Shown: positions 28,502 through 38,468, counted from the stretch's first letter. The stretch is DNA of 64,000 nucleotides from Legionella waltersii (GCF_001468085.1 NZ_LNZB01000060.1:520257-584256); one strand, 5' to 3'. Notes: generated by a model from the sequence alone, not told the origin. A program made the numbers and translations.

Positions 28502-29674
28502 ATGCAAGATGGCTCAGTATTTTACACAATATTTCTAATATTCGCTGGGGCAGCCTTTTTTTCCACGATAGTTTTATACACTAAACAGTCTTTACTTGTT
28601 GCCTATATATTACTGGGAGCAGCTTTTGGTCCTTGGGGCTTCAATTTAGTTTCCGATATATCCATTGTTAGGCAAGTAGGTGATGTAGGGATTGTCTTTC
28701 TATTGTTTCTTCTTGGGTTACATTTGCAACCACAAAACTTAATCCATATGTTAAAGAAAGTAACTTGGATAGCCGTTGTAAGCTCCGTTTTTTTCGGGGC
28801 AATATCCTATGTCATTGGTATCTGGTTTGGTTTAACCTCCGGTGAAGCAATGATTCTAGGAGGTGCAATGATGTTTTCTAGTACCATTATTGGTTTGAAA
28901 TTACTCCCTACGACAATATTGCATCACCAGCATACAGGGGAGGTAATGATAAGTGTTCTTCTCATGCAAGATCTTATCGCAATTGTTCTATTGATTTTAA
29001 TTAATGGTGCTCATAGTGATGGTGCATTAACTATAGATGACTTCATTTTGGTCATTATTGCTTTGCCAGGGATCTGTTTATTTGCATTTTTATGTGAACG
29101 CTACATTTTAATTAAATTACTTGCCCGTTTTGATAGAACTCAAGAATATGTGTTTTTGCTATCCATCGGCTGGTGCTTGGGTGTTTCTGTCCTTGGCCAA
29201 GCCGTCGGCTTATCGGAGGATATAGGTGCTTTTATTGCCGGTGTAACTTTAGCTTCAAGCCCTATCTCACTCTTCATTGCAGAAAGCCTAAAACCGTTAC
29301 GGGATTTTTTCTTAGTGATGTTTTTTTTCTCGATTGGAGCTACATTTAATTTCAGTTATGGGTCACAAGTATTTATACCTGCTATTATTTTGGCTGCTCT
29401 AATGTTGCTGCTTAAACCATGGCTTTTTTCCATTTTGCTTACAAAATCAGGTGAAAAGAAACAAGTTGCTAGAGAGGTAGGGGTGCGTCTAGGACAAGCC
29501 AGTGAGTTTTCTCTATTAGTTGCTAGTATCGCTTTAAATTCTAAAATGATTACGGCAGTTGCTTCGAATTTAATTCAAGCCACCACAATTTTAACATTTA
29601 TCGTGTCCTCATATTTAGTCGTGTTAAAATACCCAACACCAATTGCTCTCTCTGAAAAAATGCGGAAGGATTGA
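28502..29674 (+). CDS. Kef-like CPA2 cation/proton antiporter
   Basis: A 390-residue membrane protein with about 12 TM segments of the monovalent cation:proton antiporter-2 family. Family features include VGIVFLLFLLGLHLQP, GGAMMFSSTIIGLKLLP, LLMQDLIAIVLLILI with a central acidic residue and SEDIGAFIAGVTLASSP. There is no cytosolic TrkA-N domain, so it is a short Kef/YbaL-type core. The ATG at 28502 is preferred, with AAGGTGG upstream; a TTG at 28436 would overlap rlpA. Ion specificity cannot be read from sequence. ampE follows after 4 bases. Confidence 0.88.
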   Translation: MQDGSVFYTIFLIFAGAAFFSTIVLYTKQSLLVAYILLGAAFGPWGFNLVSDISIVRQVGDVGIVFLLFLLGLHLQPQNLIHMLKKVTWIAVVSSVFFGAISYVIGIWFGLTSGEAMILGGAMMFSSTIIGLKLLPTTILHHQHTGEVMISVLLMQDLIAIVLLILINGAHSDGALTIDDFILVIIALPGICLFAFLCERYILIKLLARFDRTQEYVFLLSIGWCLGVSVLGQAVGLSEDIGAFIAGVTLASSPISLFIAESLKPLRDFFLVMFFFSIGATFNFSYGSQVFIPAIILAALMLLLKPWLFSILLTKSGEKKQVAREVGVRLGQASEFSLLVASIALNSKMITAVASNLIQATTILTFIVSSYLVVLKYPTPIALSEKMRKD

Positions 29675-29678
29675 TATA

Positions 29679-30425
29679 ATGAAACTATTAGTTATCGTTT
29701 TATGCTTGCTGAGTGAACGGTTTTTAATCCATTCAATATCATTACAACGCTTTTCATGGTTTAAGGACTATGCCAATGTTATAACCCAAAAAACGGGAAG
29801 TAATCCATACTTCTCAAATTCTTGGCTTATTCTATCTGCATTAGTTTTACCCATTTTTGTGTCCGTTTCATTTCTCTATTTACTTTTTAATGGCGTATTT
29901 TTTGGATTTGTAGGATTTCTATTCAGCATTTTAATTTTTTATTACTGTTTGGGTCCCCAGAATCCCTTTTATCCAATTACAGCGGATGAATTGAATGAAC
30001 AAGAAAATATTGGCAATTATTTTGTTGGTGTGAACAGTCAGCTTTTTACGGTCATTTTTTGGTTTATCATTGCAGGACCTTTGGCCGCTCTGCTATACCG
30101 ACTTTTAACCATGTGCAAAGAGCAAAGTACTGTTTCTATTCAGGCTACTTTAGCAGTCGATGTTCTGGAATGGTTTCCTGCACGCTTAACAGCACTCATG
30201 TATTTGCTTGTAGGAAATTTCCAACGTGGATTTGGACAATTTATTAGGTATGTGTTTTCAACTCCTAATTTGAATGACAAATTACTTAATGAATGTGGTT
30301 TACACGCTGTTCAGGTTAATGATTCAGAAGATGTACCAATGCCTGTTGCTGAAATGCTTGTTGAACATGCAGCTATCGTTTTTTTAGTCTTTATAGCTCT
30401 ATTCACACTAGTCGCTTGGATGTAA
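29679..30425 (+). CDS. ampE: AmpE-like inner-membrane protein
   Basis: A 248-residue protein with four predicted TM segments resembling AmpE, the partner of AmpD in beta-lactamase-inducing systems. VDVLEWFPARLTALMYLLVG matches the family's most conserved block, and the N-terminal LLSERFL element is typical. The ATG at 29679 follows GGAAGGA; an upstream start at 29643 would overlap the antiporter gene. In enterobacteria ampDE lies beside the aceEF operon, as ampE does here, which supports the call. ampD is not in the window. Confidence 0.8.
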   Translation: MKLLVIVLCLLSERFLIHSISLQRFSWFKDYANVITQKTGSNPYFSNSWLILSALVLPIFVSVSFLYLLFNGVFFGFVGFLFSILIFYYCLGPQNPFYPITADELNEQENIGNYFVGVNSQLFTVIFWFIIAGPLAALLYRLLTMCKEQSTVSIQATLAVDVLEWFPARLTALMYLLVGNFQRGFGQFIRYVFSTPNLNDKLLNECGLHAVQVNDSEDVPMPVAEMLVEHAAIVFLVFIALFTLVAWM

Positions 30426-30444
30426 ATATTTACCCTTATAACTA

Positions 30445-30852
30445 ATGATTAAGGCTTATATTATGGGCTTCATATTAAGAATATTTATTTGTGTTGCATG
30501 CTTTGTTATGTTGTCTTGCAACTCTATGACAAGTCAATTACAAAGTAAGCGTGCGCCTACTCAATGCATGCAAGTATGTTTCCAGCATTTGGAGTTTTGC
30601 AAACAACATTGCGACAATGACTGCAAAGGCTGCTCTCGAATGTCTACTATTGAAGCAAGAAATGACTATCTAAAATACCTCCATGAAATTAAAATTCGTG
30701 GTGGATTTGTTACTCGTGGGTTGAATTCTTACCGTGATCCACTACAATGCCGCAAAGTAACATGCAACTGTGCTGCAGATTTCAATACCTGTAAGCAAGG
30801 TTGCACGGGTATAATCCACAAAAAATTGCAAGCTATACCATACTGTAGTTAA
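30445..30852 (+). CDS. Cysteine-rich predicted lipoprotein
   Basis: No family recognised. The precursor has a hydrophobic signal ending in a lipobox-like VMLSC. The mature part of about 110 residues contains twelve further cysteines in two clusters: the first CMQVC, CKQHC, CKGC and the second CRKVTCNC, CKQGC, plus a penultimate Cys. The spacing suggests disulfide knots or metal binding in the periplasm. The ATG at 30463, with AAGG upstream, would give a shorter signal and may be the true start. It lies 19 bases after ampE and 27 before aceE, so it is probably transcribed with one or both. Confidence 0.75.
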   Translation: MIKAYIMGFILRIFICVACFVMLSCNSMTSQLQSKRAPTQCMQVCFQHLEFCKQHCDNDCKGCSRMSTIEARNDYLKYLHEIKIRGGFVTRGLNSYRDPLQCRKVTCNCAADFNTCKQGCTGIIHKKLQAIPYCS

Positions 30853-30879
30853 TAATATTGACCATCGGGGATATATTTC

Positions 30880-33543
30880 ATGGCAAATGAAACAAATTTT
30901 GATCTTGATCCTATTGAAACACGAGAATGGCTGGATGCCCTACAAGCAGTATTTATTAACGATGGATCTGAAAGAGCTGCTTTCTTGTTGCAGCAACTAT
31001 TGAATAAGGCAAATGCTGAAGGTGTGAAACTAAGTAGCTCAATTAATACTCCTTACAGAAACACAATTAAAACGCATGAAGAAAAGCAGATGCCTCCTGA
31101 TGAGGGTATTGGCAAAAGAATTAATGCATTAATTCGCTGGAATGCTGTAGCCATGGTGTTAAGAGCAGGAAAGTATGCTCCTGAGTTGGGAGGACACATT
31201 GCCTCCTATGCTTCCTCATCAACTCTTTATGAAACTGGATTTAATTATTTTTTTAAAGGTCCAAATGGAGAAAATGGCGGAGATCTACTTTATATTCAAG
31301 GGCATTCATCACCTGGAATTTACGCAAGAGCATTTTTAGAAGGACGATTGTCAGAAAAGCAATTAGAATTATTCAGACAAGAAGTAGAAGTTAATGGGTT
31401 ATCTTCGTATCCACATCCATGGCTTATGCCTAATTTTTGGCAGTTTCCTACAGTCTCAATGGGATTGGGGCCGCTACAAGCCATCTATCAAGCTCGTTTT
31501 CTAAAGTATCTTGAAAATAGAGGTCTAATTAAAGCAGAAGGTCGTAAAGTATGGGCATTCCTTGGTGATGGTGAAATGGATGAGCCAGAATCATTGGGGG
31601 CATTAAGTATTGCCGCCAGAGAACAATTAGATAATTTAATATTTGTAGTGAACTGCAACCTACAACGGCTGGATGGGCCAGTAAGAGGCAATGGGAAAAT
31701 TATCCAAGAGCTCGAAGGTATCTTCCGAGGAGCTGGTTGGAATGTGATAAAGGTGATTTGGGGAGGTCGATGGGATCCTCTATTAGCACGAGATAAAGAA
31801 GGATGGCTACAAAAGCGTATGGAAGAATGCTTAGATGGCGATTATCAAGCCTACAAAGCCAATGATGGTTCATACGTAAGGCAACACTTCTTTAACCAAT
31901 ACCCTGAATTAAAAAAGATGGTCGACAACTTGTCTGATGAGGAGATTTGGCGCTTAAACCGAGGCGGTCATGATCCCCAAAAAGTATATGCAGCTTATGC
32001 AAAAGCGGTTGAGCATAAAGGGAGCCCGACGGTCATATTAGCAAAAACAATTAAAGGGTATGGTATGGGGGCTGCAGGTGAGGGATTGAATATCACACAC
32101 CAACAAAAGAAAATGACCTTAGAGCAATTGAAGGTATTCCGTGATCGGTTCAGCATACCAATCAGTGATGAGAAAATAGCAGATATCCCTTTCTATAAAC
32201 CAGAAGATGATAGTCCAGAAATTCAATACATCAAAAAGCAAAGAGAGAGTTTAGGAGGATATTTACCTCAAAGGTCAACAGAAGTTCCACCCATGAAAGT
32301 ACCTGAATTGGATGAGTTTTCTTCGGTAACCAAAGGTTTAGGAGATAGAGAGTTATCTACAACGATGGCATTTGTAAGAATTTTATCCATCTTACTGAAA
32401 AATAAAGAAATTAGCTCTAGAATTGTTCCTATTGTTCCTGATGAATGTCGTACATTTGGAATGGAAGGGCTCTTTCGTCAAATCGGTATTTATTCACCTG
32501 TTGGCCAATTGTACACCCCTGTGGATCGTGATCAAGTCATGTACTATCGTGAAGCAGTAGATGGACAAATATTGGAAGAGGGGATTAATGAGGCAGGTGC
32601 ATTCTGCTCATGGATTGCTGCAGCGACTTCTTACAGTTCTAGTAAGTTAGCAATGATTCCTTTCTATATTTACTATTCAATGTTTGGTTTTCAAAGAATA
32701 GGTGATCTAGCCTGGGCAGCAGGGGATATGCAAGCACGTGGATTTTTACTTGGAGGTACAGCAGGTAGAACCACTTTAGCTGGTGAAGGGTTGCAGCACC
32801 AGGATGGGCATAGTCATATCCTCTCGTCTACAATTCCAAATTGCATTTCATATGATCCTACGTTTGCTTATGAGTTGGCAGTCATCATTCAAGATGGATT
32901 ACATCGGATGTATGAAAAACAAGAAAATGTTTTTTATTACATTACTGTTATGAATGAAAATTATATTCATCCTGATATGCCTAAAGGTGCTGAAAAGGGC
33001 ATTTTAAAAGGCATGTACTTATTAAAAGAATGCAAAAAACCAAGTAAAAAGCATGTTCAATTGATGGGATGTGGAACTATCTTGAGGGAAGTGCTTAAAG
33101 CAGCCACTATGCTAGAAGAAGACTTTTCGGTTACTTCTGATATTTGGAGTGTTACAAGTTTCACTGAGTTGCGCAGAGAAGGTCTAGCTTGTGAGCGACA
33201 TAATTCCCTGCATCCTGAACAAACACCTAAATTAAGCTATGTAACACAGCAACTGAAAGATAAAGAAGGTCCGGTTATAGCCTCAACAGATTACATGCGC
33301 TTATATGCTGACCAAATAAGGCCTTTTGTCCCGCATAAGTACATTACTTTAGGTACCGATGGTTACGGGAGAAGTGACACAAGAACAAAGTTACGACACT
33401 TCTTCGAAGTAGATGCTAAATACATCGTTTTAGCTGCATTGAATGCTTTAGTCGCTGAAGGTGCAATAGAAAAGTCTAAAGTTAAAGATGCGATAAAGCG
33501 ATACAATTTAAACCCAAATAAATTAGATCCAGCGACCCATTAG
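30880..33543 (+). CDS. aceE: Pyruvate dehydrogenase E1 component
   Basis: Homodimeric thiamine-diphosphate E1 that decarboxylates pyruvate and acetylates E2. The 887 residues match the E. coli length exactly or nearly so. The ThDP motif is seen in WAFLGDGEMDEPESLGAL, with conserved blocks YIQGHSSPGIYARAFLEGRL and AGRTTLAGEGLQHQDGHSH. Followed by aceF (gap 44 bases) and lpdA. No pdhR is seen upstream; ampE and a cysteine-rich lipoprotein gene are there instead. Confidence 0.97.
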   Translation: MANETNFDLDPIETREWLDALQAVFINDGSERAAFLLQQLLNKANAEGVKLSSSINTPYRNTIKTHEEKQMPPDEGIGKRINALIRWNAVAMVLRAGKYAPELGGHIASYASSSTLYETGFNYFFKGPNGENGGDLLYIQGHSSPGIYARAFLEGRLSEKQLELFRQEVEVNGLSSYPHPWLMPNFWQFPTVSMGLGPLQAIYQARFLKYLENRGLIKAEGRKVWAFLGDGEMDEPESLGALSIAAREQLDNLIFVVNCNLQRLDGPVRGNGKIIQELEGIFRGAGWNVIKVIWGGRWDPLLARDKEGWLQKRMEECLDGDYQAYKANDGSYVRQHFFNQYPELKKMVDNLSDEEIWRLNRGGHDPQKVYAAYAKAVEHKGSPTVILAKTIKGYGMGAAGEGLNITHQQKKMTLEQLKVFRDRFSIPISDEKIADIPFYKPEDDSPEIQYIKKQRESLGGYLPQRSTEVPPMKVPELDEFSSVTKGLGDRELSTTMAFVRILSILLKNKEISSRIVPIVPDECRTFGMEGLFRQIGIYSPVGQLYTPVDRDQVMYYREAVDGQILEEGINEAGAFCSWIAAATSYSSSKLAMIPFYIYYSMFGFQRIGDLAWAAGDMQARGFLLGGTAGRTTLAGEGLQHQDGHSHILSSTIPNCISYDPTFAYELAVIIQDGLHRMYEKQENVFYYITVMNENYIHPDMPKGAEKGILKGMYLLKECKKPSKKHVQLMGCGTILREVLKAATMLEEDFSVTSDIWSVTSFTELRREGLACERHNSLHPEQTPKLSYVTQQLKDKEGPVIASTDYMRLYADQIRPFVPHKYITLGTDGYGRSDTRTKLRHFFEVDAKYIVLAALNALVAEGAIEKSKVKDAIKRYNLNPNKLDPATH

Positions 33544-33587
33544 TTAAGCAAATTAGGTGAATGTTTAGCTAATTGTTGAGGAACATT

Positions 33588-35195
33588 ATGACAAACGAAA
33601 TTGAAGTTAAAATTCCTGATATAGGCGGTGCAACTCAGGTTGATGTAATTGAAATATTGGTGAAGAAAGGAGATAAAATTAGTATTGATACTCCTTTAAT
33701 AACTCTTGAGTCGGACAAAGCCAGTATGGAAATACCATCACCTATTGATGGAGTTGTAAGCAATATACAGGTTCAAGTGGGTAGTAAAGTCTCTGAAGGT
33801 GATACGATATTATTGGTTAGTGTTGAGCAAGCAGAAGCTAGCACCGAGCAAAATCAAAAAGAGGAACTGACGGCAGTTGAACCATCAAAAGAGCCTAAAG
33901 TTGAACAAACGTTATCTGGTTCTGATACAGCTCCGACGATAATCGAGGTACCCATACCAGATATTGGTGGCGCAACTGATGTAGATGTCATTGATATCCT
34001 AGTTAAGCCAGGATTATCCATTGAAAAAGATCAGGCCTTAATCACTCTAGAAGGTGATAAAGCAACAATGGATATACCCTCACCCTATCCAGGTCTTGTG
34101 AAGGAACTTAAAATCAAGTTAGGTGATAAAGTATCACAAGGGACTCCAATTTTAATGCTTGAAACTACGCAATCTCAAGCACCCGTTATTCAATCAAAAG
34201 AAGATACTCGCCCTAAAGAGATTACTCCAGTGGCTATAGAAGCTCCAAAATCCCTTGAAAAGGAAATGAAAGTTGAACAACCTACAGAGGGATCTGGGAT
34301 TATATTATCAGCAGGACCTGCTGTACGACGTATGGCAAGAGAACTCGGGGTTAACTTAGCATTGGTTCATGGAAGTGGTCGGAAATCCAGAATAACAAAG
34401 GAAGATGTTCAAGATTACGTAAAACAACGAATGCAAGATAAACCCGCCAGTAGTTATTTTACCATGCCATCAAATCAAGCAATCGATTTTTCAAAGTTTG
34501 GAATGATTGAAACAAAACCATTGAACAAAATTAAAAAACTGACTGGCGTAAATGTGCATCGCTCTTGGGTAACTATTCCTCACGTTACTCAATTTGATGA
34601 AGCGGACATCACTGAATTGGAGAGTTTTAGAAAGTCAGAATCTGAGAGTGCTGCTCATGCAGGATACAAGCTTACCTTGTTGGCTTTTGTCTGTAGCGTT
34701 GTGTCTAAAGCATTACAGGTATATCCACAATTTAATTCCTCATTGGACCCCACAGGAGAGAATTTAATTTTCAAAAAATATTGCAATATTGGTATTGCTG
34801 TAGATACTCCCAATGGTTTAGTTGTACCCGTGATTAAAGATGTCGATAAATTAACTGTTGCTAATATTGCTCAGGAAATGGCTCGTTTAAGCACTAAGGC
34901 ACGAGAGAAAGGGTTGACTCCAGTTGATATGTCTGGGGGCTGTTTCACAATTTCTAGTTTAGGTGGTATTGGCGGTACTGCATTCACTCCTATTGTAAAT
35001 AGTCCAGAAGTCGCTATTTTAGGGTTGTCTCGCTCGTCTATAAAACCAATTTATGACGGTAAAGAGTTTAAACCCCGATTAATGCTACCACTATCTCTTT
35101 CCTATGATCATAGAGTCATTGATGGTGCAGAAGCAGCTCGCTTCAGCCGATTTATTTGTGAGTGTTTGAGTGATATCAGAAGAGTATTACTCTGA
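33588..35195 (+). CDS. aceF: Pyruvate dehydrogenase E2, dihydrolipoyl acetyltransferase
   Basis: Core E2 of the pyruvate dehydrogenase complex. Two lipoyl domains are visible, with modified lysines about K44 (ESDKASME) and K158 (EGDKATMD), each followed by a flexible Pro/Glu/Lys linker. An E3/E1-binding domain follows (GPAVRRMARELGVNLALVHGS, 21 residues, core AVRRMARELGV), then the catalytic domain with SYDHRVIDGAEAARF. The ATG at 33588 has GAGGAA just upstream; two TTG codons before it are unlikely starts. Two lipoyl domains compares with three in E. coli and two in several Pseudomonas enzymes. Confidence 0.97.
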   Translation: MTNEIEVKIPDIGGATQVDVIEILVKKGDKISIDTPLITLESDKASMEIPSPIDGVVSNIQVQVGSKVSEGDTILLVSVEQAEASTEQNQKEELTAVEPSKEPKVEQTLSGSDTAPTIIEVPIPDIGGATDVDVIDILVKPGLSIEKDQALITLEGDKATMDIPSPYPGLVKELKIKLGDKVSQGTPILMLETTQSQAPVIQSKEDTRPKEITPVAIEAPKSLEKEMKVEQPTEGSGIILSAGPAVRRMARELGVNLALVHGSGRKSRITKEDVQDYVKQRMQDKPASSYFTMPSNQAIDFSKFGMIETKPLNKIKKLTGVNVHRSWVTIPHVTQFDEADITELESFRKSESESAAHAGYKLTLLAFVCSVVSKALQVYPQFNSSLDPTGENLIFKKYCNIGIAVDTPNGLVVPVIKDVDKLTVANIAQEMARLSTKAREKGLTPVDMSGGCFTISSLGGIGGTAFTPIVNSPEVAILGLSRSSIKPIYDGKEFKPRLMLPLSLSYDHRVIDGAEAARFSRFICECLSDIRRVLL

Positions 35196-35243
35196 TAGAC
35201 CTATTAGAATTGAATTATAATTAGTATATATGAGGCTTTATAA

Positions 35244-36671
35244 ATGGCTAACAAAATTAAAACCGATGTTGTAGTCCTTGGAAGTGGTCCAGGTGGATAT
35301 ACTGCTGCGTTCAGGGCAGCTGATTTGGGGAAAAAAGTTGTTCTGGTCGAACGTTATGACTCCCTCGGTGGGGTATGCTTAAACGTAGGTTGTATTCCTT
35401 CAAAAGCACTACTGCATATAGCAAAAGTGGTTGATGAATCTCAAGAAATGGCAGAGCATGGCGTGGTTTTTGGTAAACCTAAACTCGATAACAAGAAATT
35501 GGTTGCTTGGAAAAACTCTGTGGTCAATAAACTTACAGGAGGATTAAAGGTCTTATCAAAGCAACGTAAAGTAGAAGTGGTGACTGGCGTTGGTAAATTC
35601 GCAGATCCACATACAGTCCTTGTTGACACAAAGGATGGGGTGATTGAGGTTGAGTTTGATAATGCAATTATTGCCGTAGGATCTGAATCGGTTAATTTAC
35701 CTTTTATTCCAGAGGATAAACGAATATTTAGTTCAACAGGTGCCCTTGAACTCGCTGATATTAAAGGGGATTTATTGGTTTTAGGAGGTGGTATCATTGG
35801 ATTGGAAATGGCCACCGTGTATTCTTCATTAGGAGTTAATGTCACCGTTGTTGAGTTTATGGACCAATTAATCCCTAGCGCAGACTTAGACTTAGTCAAT
35901 GTTCTGCAAAAAAGAATGACAAAGAAGGGTGTAAAATTCCTATTAAAAACAAAAGTAACCGCAGTAGAGGCTAAAAAGGATGGTATATACGTCTCTATGG
36001 AAGGTGCACATGCCACTGATAAACCACTATGCTTCCAACAAGTTCTAGTGGCTGTTGGAAGAAAACCCAATGGTGGGCAAATCAATGCAGAGAAAGCTGG
36101 GGTTAAGGTCGATGAAAGAGGATTCATTGGTGCAGATAATCAATTAAGAACCAATGTCCCACATATTTTTGCTATTGGAGATGTTATAGGTCAACCAATG
36201 CTCGCTCATAAGGCAATCCCAGAAGGAAAGGTAGCTGCAGAAGTAATAGCAGGCATGAAGCATTATTTTGAACCCAAATGCATAGCAAGTGTTGCGTACA
36301 CCGATCCAGAATTAGCATGGGCTGGATTAACCGAAAAGGAAGCCAAAGAAAAAGGTATCGTGTATGAAAAGGCTGTCTTCCCATGGGCTGCAAGTGGTCG
36401 TGCGTTAAGTATGGGACGCGAAGAAGGAATGACTAAGTTGTTATTTTGCCCTGAAACCAATCGTATCTTAGGAGCAGGAATTGTTGGTATTAACGCTGGG
36501 GACTTAATCTCTGAGACTGCGTTAGCCATTGAAATGTGCTGTGATGTGGAGGATATTGCTCTAACTATACACCCACACCCAACTTTATCTGAAACAATAG
36601 CACAGTCTGCTGAAGCATTTGAAGGGACCATTACTGATCTGTATATGCCTAAAAAGAAAAAACATGATTAG
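35244..36671 (+). CDS. lpdA: Dihydrolipoyl dehydrogenase (E3)
   Basis: FAD-dependent disulfide reductase that reoxidises dihydrolipoyl groups with NAD+. The 475 residues show the FAD motif VLGSGPGGYTAAFRAADLG, the redox pair in GGVCLNVGCIPSKALL, the NAD motif VLGGGIIGLEMATVYSSLG, the second FAD segment TNVPHIFAIGD and the C-terminal active-site HPHPTLSE. Its placement after aceE-aceF assigns it to pyruvate dehydrogenase; it may also serve other 2-oxo acid complexes. Confidence 0.97.
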   Translation: MANKIKTDVVVLGSGPGGYTAAFRAADLGKKVVLVERYDSLGGVCLNVGCIPSKALLHIAKVVDESQEMAEHGVVFGKPKLDNKKLVAWKNSVVNKLTGGLKVLSKQRKVEVVTGVGKFADPHTVLVDTKDGVIEVEFDNAIIAVGSESVNLPFIPEDKRIFSSTGALELADIKGDLLVLGGGIIGLEMATVYSSLGVNVTVVEFMDQLIPSADLDLVNVLQKRMTKKGVKFLLKTKVTAVEAKKDGIYVSMEGAHATDKPLCFQQVLVAVGRKPNGGQINAEKAGVKVDERGFIGADNQLRTNVPHIFAIGDVIGQPMLAHKAIPEGKVAAEVIAGMKHYFEPKCIASVAYTDPELAWAGLTEKEAKEKGIVYEKAVFPWAASGRALSMGREEGMTKLLFCPETNRILGAGIVGINAGDLISETALAIEMCCDVEDIALTIHPHPTLSETIAQSAEAFEGTITDLYMPKKKKHD

Positions 36672-36691
36672 TGCTTCCTATGGAGTAGTGA

Positions 36692-37156
36692 ATGATTCTA
36701 AACATTCGTAGAATGAAAGATACTGACATTGATAGTGTCTATTCTATCGAAAACAATGTTCACATAGCTCCATGGAGTAAAGAGATTTTAAGAGATTGTG
36801 TTCTAGTAGGCTATGATTGTAGGGTGCTTGAAATCCATCAAGGTGATAGTGTGGTATTAGCGGGATATATCATTTGCAGACTCAACAGCAATGTATGCCA
36901 TATACTTAATTTTTGCATTGCGAAGCCCCTTCAATCAAAAGGATTTGGTCGCAAATTATTACAAACCGTGATCTATTCAATAACAAAATATTCCAAAATT
37001 GAATCCATGATTCTTGAAGTAAGGCCTAGTAATGCTGCAGCATTGCACTTGTACAAATCTTTGGGATTTGTACAAGTTGAAGTCAAAAAAAATTATTACA
37101 AAGACAATAATCAAGTAGAGGATGCTCTGCTTCTTAAAAAAGAGATAGTTCACTAG
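36692..37156 (+). CDS. rimI: Ribosomal protein S18 alanine N-acetyltransferase
   Basis: GNAT enzyme of 154 residues acetylating the N-terminus of S18. VYSIENNVHIAPWSKE at the N-terminus, the acetyl-CoA motif KPLQSKGFGRKLL and the late ILEVRPSNAAALHLYKSLGF are typical of RimI. It begins 20 bases after lpdA and is probably the last gene of that transcript. It converges with the cyclase gene with only 3 bases between the stops. Confidence 0.9.
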   Translation: MILNIRRMKDTDIDSVYSIENNVHIAPWSKEILRDCVLVGYDCRVLEIHQGDSVVLAGYIICRLNSNVCHILNFCIAKPLQSKGFGRKLLQTVIYSITKYSKIESMILEVRPSNAAALHLYKSLGFVQVEVKKNYYKDNNQVEDALLLKKEIVH

Positions 37157-37159
37157 CAG

Positions 37160-38377
37160 CTAAGACTTTTTGGGGGGCATAATCACTTTTGCCACATCAT
37201 AGATTGTTATAGGCTCCTTAATCCCTTTAACTTTAACGCGTAAATGACCATTGATTTCAATTCTGTTAGCTACCTCTTTATAGGTTTCCTCTGAAATCAA
37301 GATTTGACCACCTAGTGTTAAGTCTTGAATGCGAGAGCTAAGATTGACGGATGATCCAATTGCACTGTATTGCATTCTCTTTTTAGACCCTATGTTGCCT
37401 ACAACTGCAGTACCTGTATTTATACCTATACCCATTTCTAATTGAGGAAGATTAGCTTTTTTATTGCTTTGATTTAGTTTTCGTAGTGCATGTTGCATGT
37501 CAAGGGCGCAGTTTACGGCCCGGAGAGAGTCTTCATCGTCTGAATAGGGTGCCCCAAAAATAACCATGATTGCATCACCAATAAAAGAATCTATGGTTCC
37601 TTTATGTTTTGCAATTACAGCAACCATTTTGGTGAAATAATTATTTAGAAGAGAGACTAACTCTTCAGCGGGCAAACTCTCTGATAACGGAGTAAAGTTT
37701 CTAAGGTCAGTAAACATAATCGTTATTTTGGATTCTTTACCTCCTAACTTGTGTTGCGCTCGAGAGCTTAGAATGGTGTTTAGAATATCATCTGACATGT
37801 AAAAGCTAAATACTCTGCGAATTAGGTTATTGCGTAGCTCAAGTTGTTTCTTCACTTTGTTTAATAGTCGATTTGAGTGACGGAGGGTCAGCTGTTCTTT
37901 TGCAATATTGGCTAGGTTCAATAATAGACTAAGCTCTTTTGGATTTAGCTCTTTAGGAGAAGTGTCCGCCAGGCAAAAGGTTCCTACATTGTATCCGTCT
38001 GGGGATGTTAAAGGGACACCTGCGTAAAAACGGATAAATGGAGCCTCTTGAACAAGAGGACTGTTAGCAAACCGAGAATCTTCTAAAGCATCATTAATAA
38101 TTAAAGGATCACTTTTTTTGATGGTTTCATTACAAAATGCAATTCCACGAGGGGTCTGTTTTGCTTTTAGACCATAGCGAGATTTAAACCATTGCCTTTT
38201 TTCGTCTAGAAATGCAATATAACATATTGGCATATTGAGTAATTCTATACCTAGTTGGACAAGACGTTCGTAACCTTCTTCGGGTTGAGTATCCATAATT
38301 TGAAGAGATTCAAGCGCTTTTAATCGTTGTTTCTCTATTTGTTCGAGACGTTCTTCTTCTGTGAATTTTTTTTTCAT
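37160..38377 (-). CDS. GAF domain plus class III nucleotidyl cyclase
   Basis: A soluble signalling protein of about 405 residues. A GAF domain (about 25-165, with ICYIAFLDEKRQWFKSR and GTFCLADTSP) precedes a helical linker and a class III cyclase domain. The two metal-binding aspartates are present (about D224 in FTDLRNFT and D268 in FIGDAIM), as are the transition-state Asn and Arg in SSVNLSSRI. The usual nucleotide-specifying lysine is Ser at about 264, so ATP specificity is not certain. The ATG at 38377 follows AAGAG; a GTG at 38395 is possible. It is divergent from the methyltransferase-like gene across the DnaA-box cluster. Confidence 0.87.
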   Translation of the reverse strand: MKKKFTEEERLEQIEKQRLKALESLQIMDTQPEEGYERLVQLGIELLNMPICYIAFLDEKRQWFKSRYGLKAKQTPRGIAFCNETIKKSDPLIINDALEDSRFANSPLVQEAPFIRFYAGVPLTSPDGYNVGTFCLADTSPKELNPKELSLLLNLANIAKEQLTLRHSNRLLNKVKKQLELRNNLIRRVFSFYMSDDILNTILSSRAQHKLGGKESKITIMFTDLRNFTPLSESLPAEELVSLLNNYFTKMVAVIAKHKGTIDSFIGDAIMVIFGAPYSDDEDSLRAVNCALDMQHALRKLNQSNKKANLPQLEMGIGINTGTAVVGNIGSKKRMQYSAIGSSVNLSSRIQDLTLGGQILISEETYKEVANRIEINGHLRVKVKGIKEPITIYDVAKVIMPPKKS

Positions 38378-38468
38378 GGCTTTGCTCTTAAACACAGTAA
38401 TATGAAGTTGTTAATTTAAGGATAGCACAATAACTTATCTAATTTTATTAGACAGCTAACTACTGAGG

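Noticed and set aside
35441..36127. A 228-residue open frame on the minus strand within lpdA
   Set aside because: It is antisense to a complete, motif-rich lpdA gene, and its translation shows Ser/Thr/Pro-rich shadow composition with no domain.
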